This document shows positions 24,713 to 33,604 of a stretch of 64,000 nucleotides of DNA, one piece after another. The stretch is from Flavobacteriales bacterium. Lineage in GTDB: Bacteria > Bacteroidota > Bacteroidia > Flavobacteriales_F > PHOS-HE28. The DNA lies in assembly GCA_020635725.1 (NCBI GenBank), contig JACJZF010000001.1, positions 310,001 through 374,000 on the forward strand, read 5' to 3'. Within the stretch, counting starts at the first letter, position 1. Each line of letters starts with the position of its first letter. The position numbers were made by a program, and so were the translations under genes. Under the pieces are notes generated by a model. The model was not told where the DNA came from. It was given only the letters and a program-made list of their open reading frames with translations, and did no database searches.

Positions 24713-27700
24713 GCAGCGCGCCCGGAATGTCGCAACCGGCCAACGATGGCGACCAGCTGATCGAGCTGCAGCGACGTTACCATGACCTGATGCACCGCAA
24801 CCTGGCGGGCATCTTCCGCACCACGCTCAACGGCCGGATCGTGGAGTGTAACGACGCCATGGCCCGCATCCTGGGCTACTCGGGGCGAGAAGAGCTCATG
24901 GAGCGCAGCGCTACGGAGCTCTACCACAGCCCCGAGGACCGCGCGCGCTATCTCGATCGGTTGATTGCGCAGAAAGAACTGGTGAATTTCGAGATACGGC
25001 TGCGCCACCGGAGCGGCCGCGACCTGCATGTGCTGGAGAACGTGTATCTGGATGAGACGCAAGGCCAGGAGCCGACCGTGCTCGGCATGTTCATCGACCT
25101 CACCGACTTCAAGCGGGCTCAGGCCGAGCAGCAAGCCCTGGCAGAAAGCTTCAAGGACCTTGTGGAGCACATGCACGATGGGCTCGTGGTGACCATCGAC
25201 GGCAAGGTCCAATACGCCAACCCCGCCGCGAAGGCCATGCTCAATGACGAACTCGTGGGGGAGGAGCTTGCGGAGCATTTCTTTCCGGAGGACCGACCAG
25301 CCTGGAACGCCTGGAATGAAGCGGAGGACACGGAGCCGCTGCGCGTGCGGCCCGTGGCGCATAAGGAACGCGAGCTCCTGATCCGCCGTTCGCGCACGCT
25401 GCTCCATGGCCGATGGGCAGAGCAGTACACCCTGCAGGATCAGCAGCAGCAGCAGAACCTGATACGCGAGCGCATGAAGCTGCAGCTCGCCGAGGAGGTG
25501 AACAAGGTGCTGCGCGATGAGATCGCCGGCCACCGGCGCACCCAGGAGCAGCTCCAGCGTTCGAAGCGTTTCGCGCGCAGCCTCATCGATAGTTCGCTGG
25601 ACATGATCATGGCGGGCGATGAGAGCGGCGTCATCACCGAGTACAATCCCGCGGCGAGCCTGCGCTTCGGCTACGAGGCCTATGAGGTGCTGGGCAGGGA
25701 TACCCGCATGCTCTACGCCGACCCCGCCGAATTCAAGCGCGTGCAGCACGAGCTGGAGACGCATGGGGCCTTCGCCGGCGAAGTGCGGAACGTGGATAAG
25801 TACGGGAACATGTTCACCTCTTACCTCGCCGCATCGCGCCTGTTCGATGAGGAAGGCAAGCTCGTCGGGGCGATGGGGGTCTCACGCGACATCACGCGCA
25901 TGAAGCGCGATCAGGAAGCGCTTCGGGCGAGCGAGGAACGCTACCGCGACCTGTTCGAGAACGCCACCGACCTGATCCAGAGCGTGAGTCCGGACGGCCG
26001 CTTCGAATACGTGAACAATGCCTGGCGCGCCGTGCTCGGATACACCCCCGAGGAAATCGCGCGCATGAGCCTGTGGGAAGTGATCGCACCGGAAGGAGTC
26101 GAGGAGAGCAAGGCCTGGTTCAGAGCTGTCCTATCAGGAAATGAAAGCGGGGTCATCCGAACGGTCTTCCGAGCGAAGGACGGTCACCTGATCACCGTGG
26201 AGGGTACCACGAGCTTGCGCAAGCTCAACGGGGAACCGGTAGCGGCGCGCAGCATCTTCCGGGATATCACGCATGAAGTGGAGGCGAGGCAGCGCGTGCT
26301 GGAGCACGAGGCCAAGCTCCGCGCGCTATTCGAGAGCGGTGAGCACATGTTCTGGACCATCGGCCCAGACCTCAAGCTCCGATCCTTCAACAAGGGCTAC
26401 AGCGATATGATCGAGCGGCTCTATGGCACCCGCCCCATGATCAGCGTCGATTCCAGCGCGCCCAGGCGCCTCTTCGCCAGCGACGCCTACCATGCGTTCT
26501 GGGAGGAGAAGTACACCACGGCCTTCACGGGCCGCACCATGCGATTCGAGACGGACCTGCTCGACCGGCAAGGCGCACGCGTGTGCAACGAGGTGTTCCT
26601 CAGCCCGGTGTTCGACGCGAACGGCACCGTGCGCGAGGTGTTCGGCATCGGGCATGAGATCACCGAGCAGAAGCTCGCCGAAGACAAGGTGCGCGAACAG
26701 GCCGCCCGCCTGCGCGCCATCTTCGAGAGCGCGGGGAACATGATGATCTGGACCCTGGACAAGGACCTGCGAGTGACCTCGTGCAACGCGCACTTCCTCT
26801 GGTCCATCGAGGAGGCCCACGGCATCGCGCTGAAGGTCGGCGACTCCTTCGCCGATCTGCTGGCGCCGCGCGTGAAGAAGGGTTCGGTGAAGGCGCTCCT
26901 CGGGCGTTATGCCGCAGCGCTGCGCGGCCAGCCCCAGCAGTTCGAGGTGGAGCTCATCGACATGGAAGGACGGCCGGCCTGGGTCGAGAACTTCCTCAAC
27001 CCCATCATCGTGGATGGTGAGGTGCGCGAGGTCTCCTGCCTGGCGCACGGCATCACCGACCGGAAGCTGGCGCAGCGGGAGATCGAGGACAGCCTGCGCG
27101 AGAAGGAGGTGCTGCTCAAGGAGGTGCATCACCGCGTGAAGAACAACCTCCAGGTGATCAGCAGCATCACCAAGCTGCAGACCGAGCGGGCCGAGACCGA
27201 CCCGAAAGTGCTGGAGGTGCTGCGCCACAGCCGCGATCGCATCCGCAGCATGGCCTTGATCCACGACAGCCTGTACCAGAACAAGCAGTTCAGCCACATC
27301 GACCTGGCCGATTACATCGATGGCCTCGCGCGGAACCTCATGCTCAGCTACAGCACCAGCGAGCGCATCGAACTGGAACTGGAACTGGATCCCGTGCACC
27401 TCAACATCGACCAGGCGATGCCCTGCGGCCTGGTGCTGAATGAGATCATCAGCAACGCGCTGAAGCATGGTTTCCCCGACGGTCGCAGGGGTACGGTACG
27501 GATCGGATTACACACCCAAGGGGACCTGGTGCGGATATCGGTGCGCGACGACGGGGTGGGGCTCCCGCCGGGTTTCGATGAGCAACGGCACGGCCATCTG
27601 GGCATGGAATTGATCCGCCTGCTGGCCGACCAACTGGACGGCACCGTGCAGCGGGCCTCGGATAGCGGGGTTTCCTATTTGATTACTTTTGAGCGACTCA

Positions 27701-27747
27701 AGCAACACGTAGATGGCGCAGACGAACGTTCTCGTGGTCGAGGATGA
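24709..27747 (+). CDS. Multi-PAS sensor histidine kinase (HisKA_2 type)
   Basis: A 1012-aa kinase with no clear membrane segment, so probably cytoplasmic. About six PAS domains fill residues 20-790, each ending in a PAC-like motif such as VLGMFIDLTDFKRAQAE, LVGAMGVSRDITRMKR and VREVFGIGHEITEQK. The HisKA_2 dimerisation segment has the phospho-acceptor His807 in KEVHHRVKNNLQVISS. The GHKL ATPase has its N box NEIISNALKHG near residue 910 and G1 box DDGVGLPPG near 947. The gene starts inside the MORN stop (ATGA) and overlaps the following response-regulator gene by 35 nt, so the three form one translationally coupled operon. Confidence 0.93.
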   Translation: MSSAPGMSQPANDGDQLIELQRRYHDLMHRNLAGIFRTTLNGRIVECNDAMARILGYSGREELMERSATELYHSPEDRARYLDRLIAQKELVNFEIRLRHRSGRDLHVLENVYLDETQGQEPTVLGMFIDLTDFKRAQAEQQALAESFKDLVEHMHDGLVVTIDGKVQYANPAAKAMLNDELVGEELAEHFFPEDRPAWNAWNEAEDTEPLRVRPVAHKERELLIRRSRTLLHGRWAEQYTLQDQQQQQNLIRERMKLQLAEEVNKVLRDEIAGHRRTQEQLQRSKRFARSLIDSSLDMIMAGDESGVITEYNPAASLRFGYEAYEVLGRDTRMLYADPAEFKRVQHELETHGAFAGEVRNVDKYGNMFTSYLAASRLFDEEGKLVGAMGVSRDITRMKRDQEALRASEERYRDLFENATDLIQSVSPDGRFEYVNNAWRAVLGYTPEEIARMSLWEVIAPEGVEESKAWFRAVLSGNESGVIRTVFRAKDGHLITVEGTTSLRKLNGEPVAARSIFRDITHEVEARQRVLEHEAKLRALFESGEHMFWTIGPDLKLRSFNKGYSDMIERLYGTRPMISVDSSAPRRLFASDAYHAFWEEKYTTAFTGRTMRFETDLLDRQGARVCNEVFLSPVFDANGTVREVFGIGHEITEQKLAEDKVREQAARLRAIFESAGNMMIWTLDKDLRVTSCNAHFLWSIEEAHGIALKVGDSFADLLAPRVKKGSVKALLGRYAAALRGQPQQFEVELIDMEGRPAWVENFLNPIIVDGEVREVSCLAHGITDRKLAQREIEDSLREKEVLLKEVHHRVKNNLQVISSITKLQTERAETDPKVLEVLRHSRDRIRSMALIHDSLYQNKQFSHIDLADYIDGLARNLMLSYSTSERIELELELDPVHLNIDQAMPCGLVLNEIISNALKHGFPDGRRGTVRIGLHTQGDLVRISVRDDGVGLPPGFDEQRHGHLGMELIRLLADQLDGTVQRASDSGVSYLITFERLKQHVDGADERSRGRG

Positions 27748-28468
27748 GAGCATTGTGAGCAAGGACATCCAGCACAGCTTGAAGAAGCTGGGGTACCATG
27801 TGGTGGGTGCGGCCAGCACCGGCGAGCAGGCGGTGGCCCTGGCTACCGAGCACATGCCGGACATCATCCTCATGGACATCATGCTCAAGGGCGAGATGAA
27901 CGGCATCGAAGCGGCCGATGCGATCCGCAAGACCGCCAACATCCCGGTGATCTTCCTCACCGCCTACGCCGACGAGAGCACCCTGGCGAAGGCCAAGGTG
28001 ACGCAGCCCTACGGTTACATCATCAAGCCCTTCAAGGAGATCGATATCCACACATCGATCGAGATGGCGCTCTACAAGCACAAGAAGGAGACCGAGGTGC
28101 TCAAGGAGCGCGACCTGCTCTACGCCTTGGTGGAGAGCAAGGACAACGCGAAGGACATCCTCTTCGTGAAGAGCAACAGCCGCCTGGTCAAGCTCAAGAC
28201 GAGCGACATCTATTTCATCGAGGCGCTGAAGGACTACGTGGTGATCAACACGCTGAACACGCGGTACACCGTGCACAGCACCATGAAGGACATCGAGGCG
28301 AAGCTGCCCGAGACCGAGTTCATCCGCGTGCACCGCAGCTTCATCGTTCGCGTGGACAAGATCACGGCCATCGAGCAGCCGAACCTGATCCTGGAGAACG
28401 ACAAGAAGGTGATCCCCATCGGCGGCAGCTACAAGGATGATCTGGCGAAGAGGCTGAACCTGGTCTGA
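27713..28468 (+). CDS. LytTR-type response regulator
   Basis: A 251-aa DNA-binding response regulator and the likely partner of the upstream kinase. The receiver domain (residues 1-125) has acidic residues VEDES, the phospho-acceptor Asp55 in ILMDIML, the signalling Thr in FLTAYAD and the conserved Lys in YIIKPF. The LytTR domain (about 145-250) shows DILFVKSNSRLVKLKTSDI, FIEALKDYVVI, and EFIRVHRSFIVRVDKI. LytTR proteins bind direct repeats in promoters, but no target site was identified. Its ATG lies 35 nt inside the kinase gene. A hairpin at 28486-28513 follows. Confidence 0.95.
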   Translation: MAQTNVLVVEDESIVSKDIQHSLKKLGYHVVGAASTGEQAVALATEHMPDIILMDIMLKGEMNGIEAADAIRKTANIPVIFLTAYADESTLAKAKVTQPYGYIIKPFKEIDIHTSIEMALYKHKKETEVLKERDLLYALVESKDNAKDILFVKSNSRLVKLKTSDIYFIEALKDYVVINTLNTRYTVHSTMKDIEAKLPETEFIRVHRSFIVRVDKITAIEQPNLILENDKKVIPIGGSYKDDLAKRLNLV

Positions 28469-28485
28469 GCCGAACCTTTCCCGAG

Positions 28486-28513
28486 AGCCCGGTCGATCAC
28501 CTTCGGCCGGGCT
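28486..28513. terminator. Hairpin between convergent response regulator and rnr
   Basis: AGCCCGG (28486-28492) pairs with CCGGGCT (28507-28513) across a 14-nt loop, followed by TCTTCTT on the plus strand. The right arm lies in the last codons of rnr. It probably ends the kinase operon transcript. Confidence 0.5.
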
Positions 28514-30686
28514 TCTTCTTGCCCGCAGGCTTACGTTGGAATTTTCCGCTGGTGGTCACTTGCCGCCCACCATCATCCAGCGCGAAGTCGACCGTGCGAC
28601 GATCCATGTCCACGGCTTTGATCGTCACGCGGAGCTCATCGCCTAAGCGGAACCGCCTGCCCGTGCGTTGACCCACCACCACGTATCGCTCCTGATCGAA
28701 GCGGAACGCGTCACCGGGCAGCTCCTTCAGCCCGATCATGCCCTCGCACTTGTTCTCTCGCAGCTCCACATAGATGCCCCAGTTCGTGAGGCCGCTGATG
28801 ATCCCTTCGAAGGATTGGCCGATTCGGGCCAGCAGGAATTCGGCCTGTTTGTAACGGATGCTCGCCCGTTCGGCATCGGCCGCCTGCTTCTCCATGCGCG
28901 AGCTGTGGGTGCAGCTGATCTCCAGCGCCTCTCGGTCCAGTGCCTTGCCTCCGGCCAGGTAATGCGCCAGCGCGCGGTGCACCAGCAGGTCGGGATACCG
29001 GCGAATGGGCGAGGTGAAGTGCGTGTAATGCTCGAAGGCCAGGCCGTAGTGCCCGATGTTCTCGGTGCTGTACACGGCCTTGGACATGCTGCGGATGGCC
29101 ACCTGCTTGATGATGTTCTCCTCCTCCTTGCCCTTCACCTCGTGCAGCAGGCGGTTGATCGCGTGCGGCAGGTCTTCATCCTTGTGCACCACGAGCGAAT
29201 GCCCGAAGCTCTTGGCCAGCGCGCGCAGCTGCTCCACCTTCTCGGGGTCCGGCAGGTCGTGCACGCGGTAGACGAAGGGCGGGGCGGCCGGCCCCTTCTT
29301 CTGTTTGCTCACCCAGGTGGCCACGCGCTTGTTCGCCAGCAGCATGAACTCCTCGATGAGCCAGTTGGCCGGCCCCATCACCTTCTCGTACACGCCGATG
29401 GGCGCGCCCTTCTCATCGAGCTTGAACTTCACCTCGTTGCCGCCGATCTCCAACGCCCCGTTCGCGATGCGCTCCTTGCGAAGCACCTGCGCCAGGCGAT
29501 GAAGCAAGAGCACCTCGTCCTTGAAGTCGCCGTCGGCGCCATCGATGATCGCTTGCGCCTCCGCGTAAGCGAAGCGGCGACGTGAGCGCATGACCGTGCG
29601 CCCGAACCATTCGCCTTTGATGCGCGCCCGGTCGTCCAGCTCGAAGATGGCGCTGAAGCTGAGCTTGTCGGTATCGGCGTTGAGCGAGCAGAGGTTGTTG
29701 CTCAGTCGCTCCGGGAGCATGGGCACCACGCGGTCCACCAGGTACACGCTGGTGGCGCGGTTGGCCGCCTCCATGTCAATCACGCTGCGCGGCGTCACGT
29801 AATGGCTCACATCGGCGATATGCACGCCCACTTCCCAATGGCCGTTCTCCAGCCGACGTACGCTCAGGGCATCATCCAGGTCCTTGGCATCGTCCGGGTC
29901 GATGGTGAGGGTGGGCACCATGCGCACATCCCGTCGCTTGGCGATCTCCTTCTCGGTCACACCGTCCTCGATCTCCTCGCTGGCCTGTTGAACGCTCTCC
30001 GGGAATTCCAGCGGCAGGCCGAATTCAGCGAGGATGGCGTGCATCTCCACGGCGTGCTCGCCCGCCCGGCCCAGCACCCGGGTCACCTTCCCGCGTGGCG
30101 CATCGCGGCTGTCCTTCCATTCGCCCAGGGCGATGATGGCCTTATCCCCGTCCTGCGCATTGAGGCTCTCGTTCGCGGGAATCAGGAAAGGGCGCTGCAC
30201 GCGCTGGTCGTCGGCCACCAGGATCAAACGACCCTGATGCTTGTGTATGGTTCCGACGAATTCGGTACGGCGCCGCTCCAATACCCGCAGCACCTTGCCC
30301 TCGGCCCGGGTGCCGCGCCCGCCCATGAGCTTCACCAGCACGCGGTCTCCGTGCAGGGCGGTGCCTACGTTGCGGTTGTGCACGAACACGTCGTTCTCGC
30401 CACCGCCGATGCGCACATAGCCCGCCCCGCTGGAGATGATGTCGATGCTGCCCTCCACCGTGTCGCGTCCGCCGGGAGCCACGTACCGGCCCTTCTTCCC
30501 GGACTGGACGCGCCCCTCATCCAGGAGCGCCTCAAGCGCGTCGAAGAGCTGGTAACGGTTCTCTTTCCCCTTGAATCCCAGCTGAAGAGCCAATTGCTGG
30601 CTGGTGATGCCGGCGTGGCCGGAGCGGCGTATGGCGGAAAGGACATCCTGCGCGAGACGGGCGGGATCAGAGGGTCTTTTGGGCAT
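28497..30686 (-). CDS. rnr: Ribonuclease R
   Basis: A 729-aa processive 3'-5' exoribonuclease for structured RNA. An N-terminal winged-helix segment (LAQDVLSAIRRSGHAGITSQQLA) is followed by cold-shock domains. The RNB catalytic domain holds the acidic metal site in LTIDPDDAKDLDDALSV, with HIADVSHYV and VDRVVPMLPERLSNNLCSLN downstream. A C-terminal S1 domain (FEGIISGLTNWGIYVEL) and a Lys/Arg-rich tail follow. ATG 30684-30686 gives the normal N-terminus; a longer frame adds 25 Pro/Ser-rich residues that do not fit. It is divergent from prs. Confidence 0.96.
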   Translation of the reverse strand: MPKRPSDPARLAQDVLSAIRRSGHAGITSQQLALQLGFKGKENRYQLFDALEALLDEGRVQSGKKGRYVAPGGRDTVEGSIDIISSGAGYVRIGGGENDVFVHNRNVGTALHGDRVLVKLMGGRGTRAEGKVLRVLERRRTEFVGTIHKHQGRLILVADDQRVQRPFLIPANESLNAQDGDKAIIALGEWKDSRDAPRGKVTRVLGRAGEHAVEMHAILAEFGLPLEFPESVQQASEEIEDGVTEKEIAKRRDVRMVPTLTIDPDDAKDLDDALSVRRLENGHWEVGVHIADVSHYVTPRSVIDMEAANRATSVYLVDRVVPMLPERLSNNLCSLNADTDKLSFSAIFELDDRARIKGEWFGRTVMRSRRRFAYAEAQAIIDGADGDFKDEVLLLHRLAQVLRKERIANGALEIGGNEVKFKLDEKGAPIGVYEKVMGPANWLIEEFMLLANKRVATWVSKQKKGPAAPPFVYRVHDLPDPEKVEQLRALAKSFGHSLVVHKDEDLPHAINRLLHEVKGKEEENIIKQVAIRSMSKAVYSTENIGHYGLAFEHYTHFTSPIRRYPDLLVHRALAHYLAGGKALDREALEISCTHSSRMEKQAADAERASIRYKQAEFLLARIGQSFEGIISGLTNWGIYVELRENKCEGMIGLKELPGDAFRFDQERYVVVGQRTGRRFRLGDELRVTIKAVDMDRRTVDFALDDGGRQVTTSGKFQRKPAGKKKPGRR

Positions 30687-30766
30687 GGGGATGGCCGGGG
30701 AAGGGGAATTCGGGCGGCGGGCCGAAGGTACCCGGAGGCGGCTGCCGAGGAAGGAACCCACAGGTG

Positions 30767-30796
30767 TTGATAACCCGCTGGGGATCTTTACATTTG
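30767..30796 (+). promoter_or_regulatory. Bacteroidota-type promoter of prs
   Basis: A TTG (30767-30769) is followed after 19 bp by TACATTTG (30789-30796). This matches the -33/-7 layout (TTTG, 17-23 bp, TAnnTTTG) of the Bacteroidota primary sigma factor. Transcription would start about 20 bp before the prs ATG at 30821. Confidence 0.7.
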
Positions 30797-30820
30797 CGGC
30801 CCGTTTCGGGAAAGCAGCCC

Positions 30821-31768
30821 ATGCTCGAGAGCGCCAAGATCTTCAGTGGCACCGCCACCCGCTACCTGGCCGAGCAGATTGCCGCGTCCAGCGGAGAGCG
30901 GTTGGGCGAGATCACGGTGAACCGGTTCAGCGATGGGGAGTTCCAGCCCAGCTTCGAGGAAACGGTGCGTGGCGAGCTGGTCTTCGTGGTGCAGAGCACC
31001 TTCCCGCCGAGCGACAACCTCTTCGAGCTGCTGCTCATGGTCGATGCGGCCAAGCGCGCCAGCGCCAAGCGTATCGTGGCGGTGATGCCCTACTTCGGCT
31101 TCGCCAGGCAGGACCGCAAGGACAAGCCGCGCGTATCCATCGGCGCCAAGCTCGTGGCCAACATGCTCACGGCCGCGGGCGTGGACCGCATCATGACCAT
31201 GGACCTGCACGCCGATCAGATCCAGGGCTTCTTCGAGGTGCCGGTGGATCACCTGTTCGCCAGCAGCATCTTCCTCCCGCACATCAAATCGCTCGGCCTG
31301 AAGGACCTGGTGATGGCCGCCCCGGACACCGGCGGCACCAAGCGCGCCAACGCCTACAGCAAGCATCTGGGCTGCGACATGGCCATCTGCTACAAGCAGC
31401 GCAAGGTGGCCAACCAGATCGAGCGCATGACGGTGATCGGCGACGTGAAGGACAAGGACGTGGTGCTCGTGGACGATATGATCGACACGGCCGGCACGCT
31501 CACCAAGGCCGCGGACATGATGACCGACCTCGGCGCCCGCAGCGTGCGTGCCGTATGCACCCATGCCGTGCTCAGCGGCGAGGCCTGCGAGCGCGTGGAG
31601 AAGAGCTCGCTCACCGAACTCATCGTCACGGATACGATACCCATTGGGCCGGAGAAACTGGCCCTCACCAGCAAGATCAAGGTGCTCACCGTCGCGCAGC
31701 TCTTCGCCGACGTGATCCGCAGGGTGCGGAGCCACGAGAGCATCAGCAGTCACTTCATCATCGCGTAA
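30821..31768 (+). CDS. prs: Ribose-phosphate pyrophosphokinase
   Basis: PRPP synthase makes 5-phosphoribosyl-1-pyrophosphate from ribose 5-phosphate and ATP for nucleotide, His and Trp synthesis. The 315-aa length is normal. Visible motifs are the N-terminal KIFSGTATRYLAEQIA, the ATP loop FGFARQDRKDKPR, the Mg-binding MTMDLHADQIQGFF and the PRPP-binding VVLVDDMIDTAGT. ATG 30821 is chosen because an upstream in-frame ATG (30764) would lie before the promoter's -7 element. The L25 gene follows 12 bp after the stop, a common pairing. Confidence 0.97.
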   Translation: MLESAKIFSGTATRYLAEQIAASSGERLGEITVNRFSDGEFQPSFEETVRGELVFVVQSTFPPSDNLFELLLMVDAAKRASAKRIVAVMPYFGFARQDRKDKPRVSIGAKLVANMLTAAGVDRIMTMDLHADQIQGFFEVPVDHLFASSIFLPHIKSLGLKDLVMAAPDTGGTKRANAYSKHLGCDMAICYKQRKVANQIERMTVIGDVKDKDVVLVDDMIDTAGTLTKAADMMTDLGARSVRAVCTHAVLSGEACERVEKSSLTELIVTDTIPIGPEKLALTSKIKVLTVAQLFADVIRRVRSHESISSHFIIA

Positions 31769-31780
31769 CACAGTCAGGCC

Positions 31781-32413
31781 ATGAACAGAATAGCTCTCAG
31801 CGGCAACGTCCGCGAACAAGTCGGCACCAAGGACGCCGCACAGCTCCGCCGCGGCAAGCGCGTACCCTGCGTGCTCTACGGAGGACAGGGCGTGGTGCAT
31901 TTCAGCGTGGACGAGGCCGCCCTCCGCAAGGTGGTCTTCACCCCCGACGTGAACGGGGTGGAACTCGACATCGACGGCAACAAGACGCTGGCGATGGTGC
32001 ACCAGAAGCAGTTCCATCCGCTCAGCGATCGCGTGATCCACGTGGATTTCATGGAGATGAAGGAGGACCGCGAGGCGCGCGTGCAGCTCGCGGTGCGCCT
32101 CACCGGCCAGCCGGTTGGCGTGCGCAAGGGCGGCAAGCTGAGCCAGACCATGCGGAAGATCCAGGTGAAGGGCCTGCCCGCCGCTATCCCCGCGCACCTC
32201 GACGTGGATGTGAGCGAGCTCGACGTGAACCAGACCATCCATGTGGGCGACCTCAAGCTCACGGGCCTCACCACGCTGGGTCGTCAGGAAGATGTGGTGG
32301 CCTCGGTGAAGATGCCGAAGAAGGTCGAGGAGGCCGCTGCCGCCACGCCTGCCGCAGGTGCTCCTGCCGCCGCCACGCCCGCTGCCGACGCCAAGCCGGC
32401 CGCCAAGAAGTAA
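31781..32413 (+). CDS. rplY: 50S ribosomal protein L25 (Ctc/TL5 form)
   Basis: L25 binds 5S rRNA in the large ribosomal subunit. The 210-aa protein is the long form: an N-terminal L25 domain (LSGNVREQVGTKDAAQLRRGKRVPCVLYGG), a C-terminal TL5 beta domain (KQFHPLSDRVIHVDF ... VKGLPAAIPAHLDVDVSEL), and an Ala/Pro/Lys tail from about residue 185. It is co-transcribed with prs, and a strong terminator follows. Confidence 0.96.
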   Translation: MNRIALSGNVREQVGTKDAAQLRRGKRVPCVLYGGQGVVHFSVDEAALRKVVFTPDVNGVELDIDGNKTLAMVHQKQFHPLSDRVIHVDFMEMKEDREARVQLAVRLTGQPVGVRKGGKLSQTMRKIQVKGLPAAIPAHLDVDVSELDVNQTIHVGDLKLTGLTTLGRQEDVVASVKMPKKVEEAAAATPAAGAPAAATPAADAKPAAKK

Positions 32414-32434
32414 TCGAAGCGTACTACCGATTGA

Positions 32435-32466
32435 CGAGCCCCGCACCGCGGGGCTCGTTTCTTTTG
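32435..32466 (+). terminator. Strong rho-independent terminator after L25
   Basis: A perfect 11-bp stem (ACGAGCCCCGC / GCGGGGCTCGT) with a 3-nt loop (32435-32459) is followed by TTCTTTT. It ends the prs-rplY unit. The pth ATG lies only 6 bp beyond, so the pth mRNA may begin within or after it or come from readthrough. Confidence 0.9.
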
Positions 32467-32472
32467 CGGACC

Positions 32473-33036
32473 ATGAAGTTCCTCATCGCCGGCCTCGGCA
32501 ACCCTGGTCCGGAGTATGCCGCCACGCGCCACAACATCGGCTTCCAGGTGCTCGATCATCTCGCGGCCGCGGGCGGCGCCCGTTTCGCGCCAGACCGCTA
32601 CGCCGACCGCGCCGAGGTGCGCCACAAGGGCCGGGCCTTCGTGTTGATCAAGCCCAGCACCTTCATGAACCTCAGCGGCAAGGCCGTGCGCTATTGGATG
32701 GAGCAGGAGAACGTGCCCGCCGACCGCCTCTTGGTGATCACCGATGACCTGGCGATCCCCTTCGGCGCGATCCGCATCCGAGCCAAGGGCGGGGCAGGCG
32801 GGCACAATGGGCTCACCAGCATCATCGAGCTCATCGGCACCGAAGAGTTCCCGCGCCTGCGCTTCGGCATCGGGAGCGATTTCCCGCGCGGGCGCCAGAG
32901 CGAGTACGTGCTGGGCGCATGGTCGCCGGAGGAGGAGAAGACCCTTGCCGAGCGCATCGAGCTCGCCGCGAAGGCCGTGCTGCAGTTCGGCCTGCTGGGT
33001 GTCTCCAGCGCCATGAACAACTTCAACAAACGGTGA
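32473..33036 (+). CDS. pth: Peptidyl-tRNA hydrolase
   Basis: Pth releases tRNA from stalled peptidyl-tRNA. The 187-aa protein has the N-terminal FLIAGLGNPGPEYAATRHNIGF with catalytic His19, KPSTFMNLSG, the DDLAIPFG acidic segment, and KGGAGGHNGLTSI. The length is usual. ATG 32473 follows the L25 terminator closely. Confidence 0.96.
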   Translation: MKFLIAGLGNPGPEYAATRHNIGFQVLDHLAAAGGARFAPDRYADRAEVRHKGRAFVLIKPSTFMNLSGKAVRYWMEQENVPADRLLVITDDLAIPFGAIRIRAKGGAGGHNGLTSIIELIGTEEFPRLRFGIGSDFPRGRQSEYVLGAWSPEEEKTLAERIELAAKAVLQFGLLGVSSAMNNFNKR

Positions 33037-33053
33037 TCGCCAGCTCCGGCGTG

Positions 33054-33061
33054 TACCTTCG
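33054..33061 (+). promoter_or_regulatory. TAnnTTTG-like -7 element of ferritin gene
   Basis: TACCTTCG, one mismatch from the consensus, lies 17 bp before the ferritin ATG. The same TACCTTCGCGG string also precedes the GNAT gene near 5480 on the minus strand. Confidence 0.35.
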
Positions 33062-33078
33062 CGGCATACCGAAGCACC

Positions 33079-33600
33079 ATGCTCAGCAAGAAGATCGAAG
33101 CGGCGCTCAATGGCCAGGTGGCCGTGGAAGCCGCGAGCAGCCAAGCCTACCTCGCCATGGCCTCTTGGGCCGAGAACCAAGGGCTCAGCGGCACGGCGGC
33201 CTTCCTGTATCGCCACAGCGATGAGGAGCGCATGCACATGCTCAAGCTGGTCAAGTTCATCAATGAGCGAGGCGGCAAGGCCGTGATTCCCGCATTGAAG
33301 CAGCCCGGCACCAACTACAAGGCCATCACCGATGTGTTCCAAGCGCTGCTCGATCACGAGACCATCGTGACCAACGAGATCAATGGCGTGGTGGACCTCT
33401 GCCTGAAGGAGAAGGACTACACCACGCACAACTTCATGCAGTGGTACGTCGGCGAGCAGATCGAGGAAGAGGCGCTGGCACGCACGCTCATCGACAAGCT
33501 CAACCTCATCGGCAACGACAAGGGCGGGCTCTATCTCTTCGACCGGGACCTGGAGAGCATGAAGGGCGCTGCTGGCGGGAACGCCCGTCCAGGGGCTTAA
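33079..33600 (+). CDS. ftnA: Ferritin (non-haem)
   Basis: A 173-aa ferritin-like protein that oxidises Fe(II) and stores Fe(III) in a 24-subunit shell. Di-iron residues are visible: the Glu in VAVEAASSQAYLAMASW, the E-x-x-H in HSDEERMHMLKL, and Glu residues in WYVGEQIEEEALART. The four-helix layout and length match bacterial FtnA. No haem-binding Met of the bacterioferritin type is apparent. It converges on the M28 peptidase gene. Confidence 0.95.
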   Translation: MLSKKIEAALNGQVAVEAASSQAYLAMASWAENQGLSGTAAFLYRHSDEERMHMLKLVKFINERGGKAVIPALKQPGTNYKAITDVFQALLDHETIVTNEINGVVDLCLKEKDYTTHNFMQWYVGEQIEEEALARTLIDKLNLIGNDKGGLYLFDRDLESMKGAAGGNARPGA

Positions 33601-33604
33601 GCCA

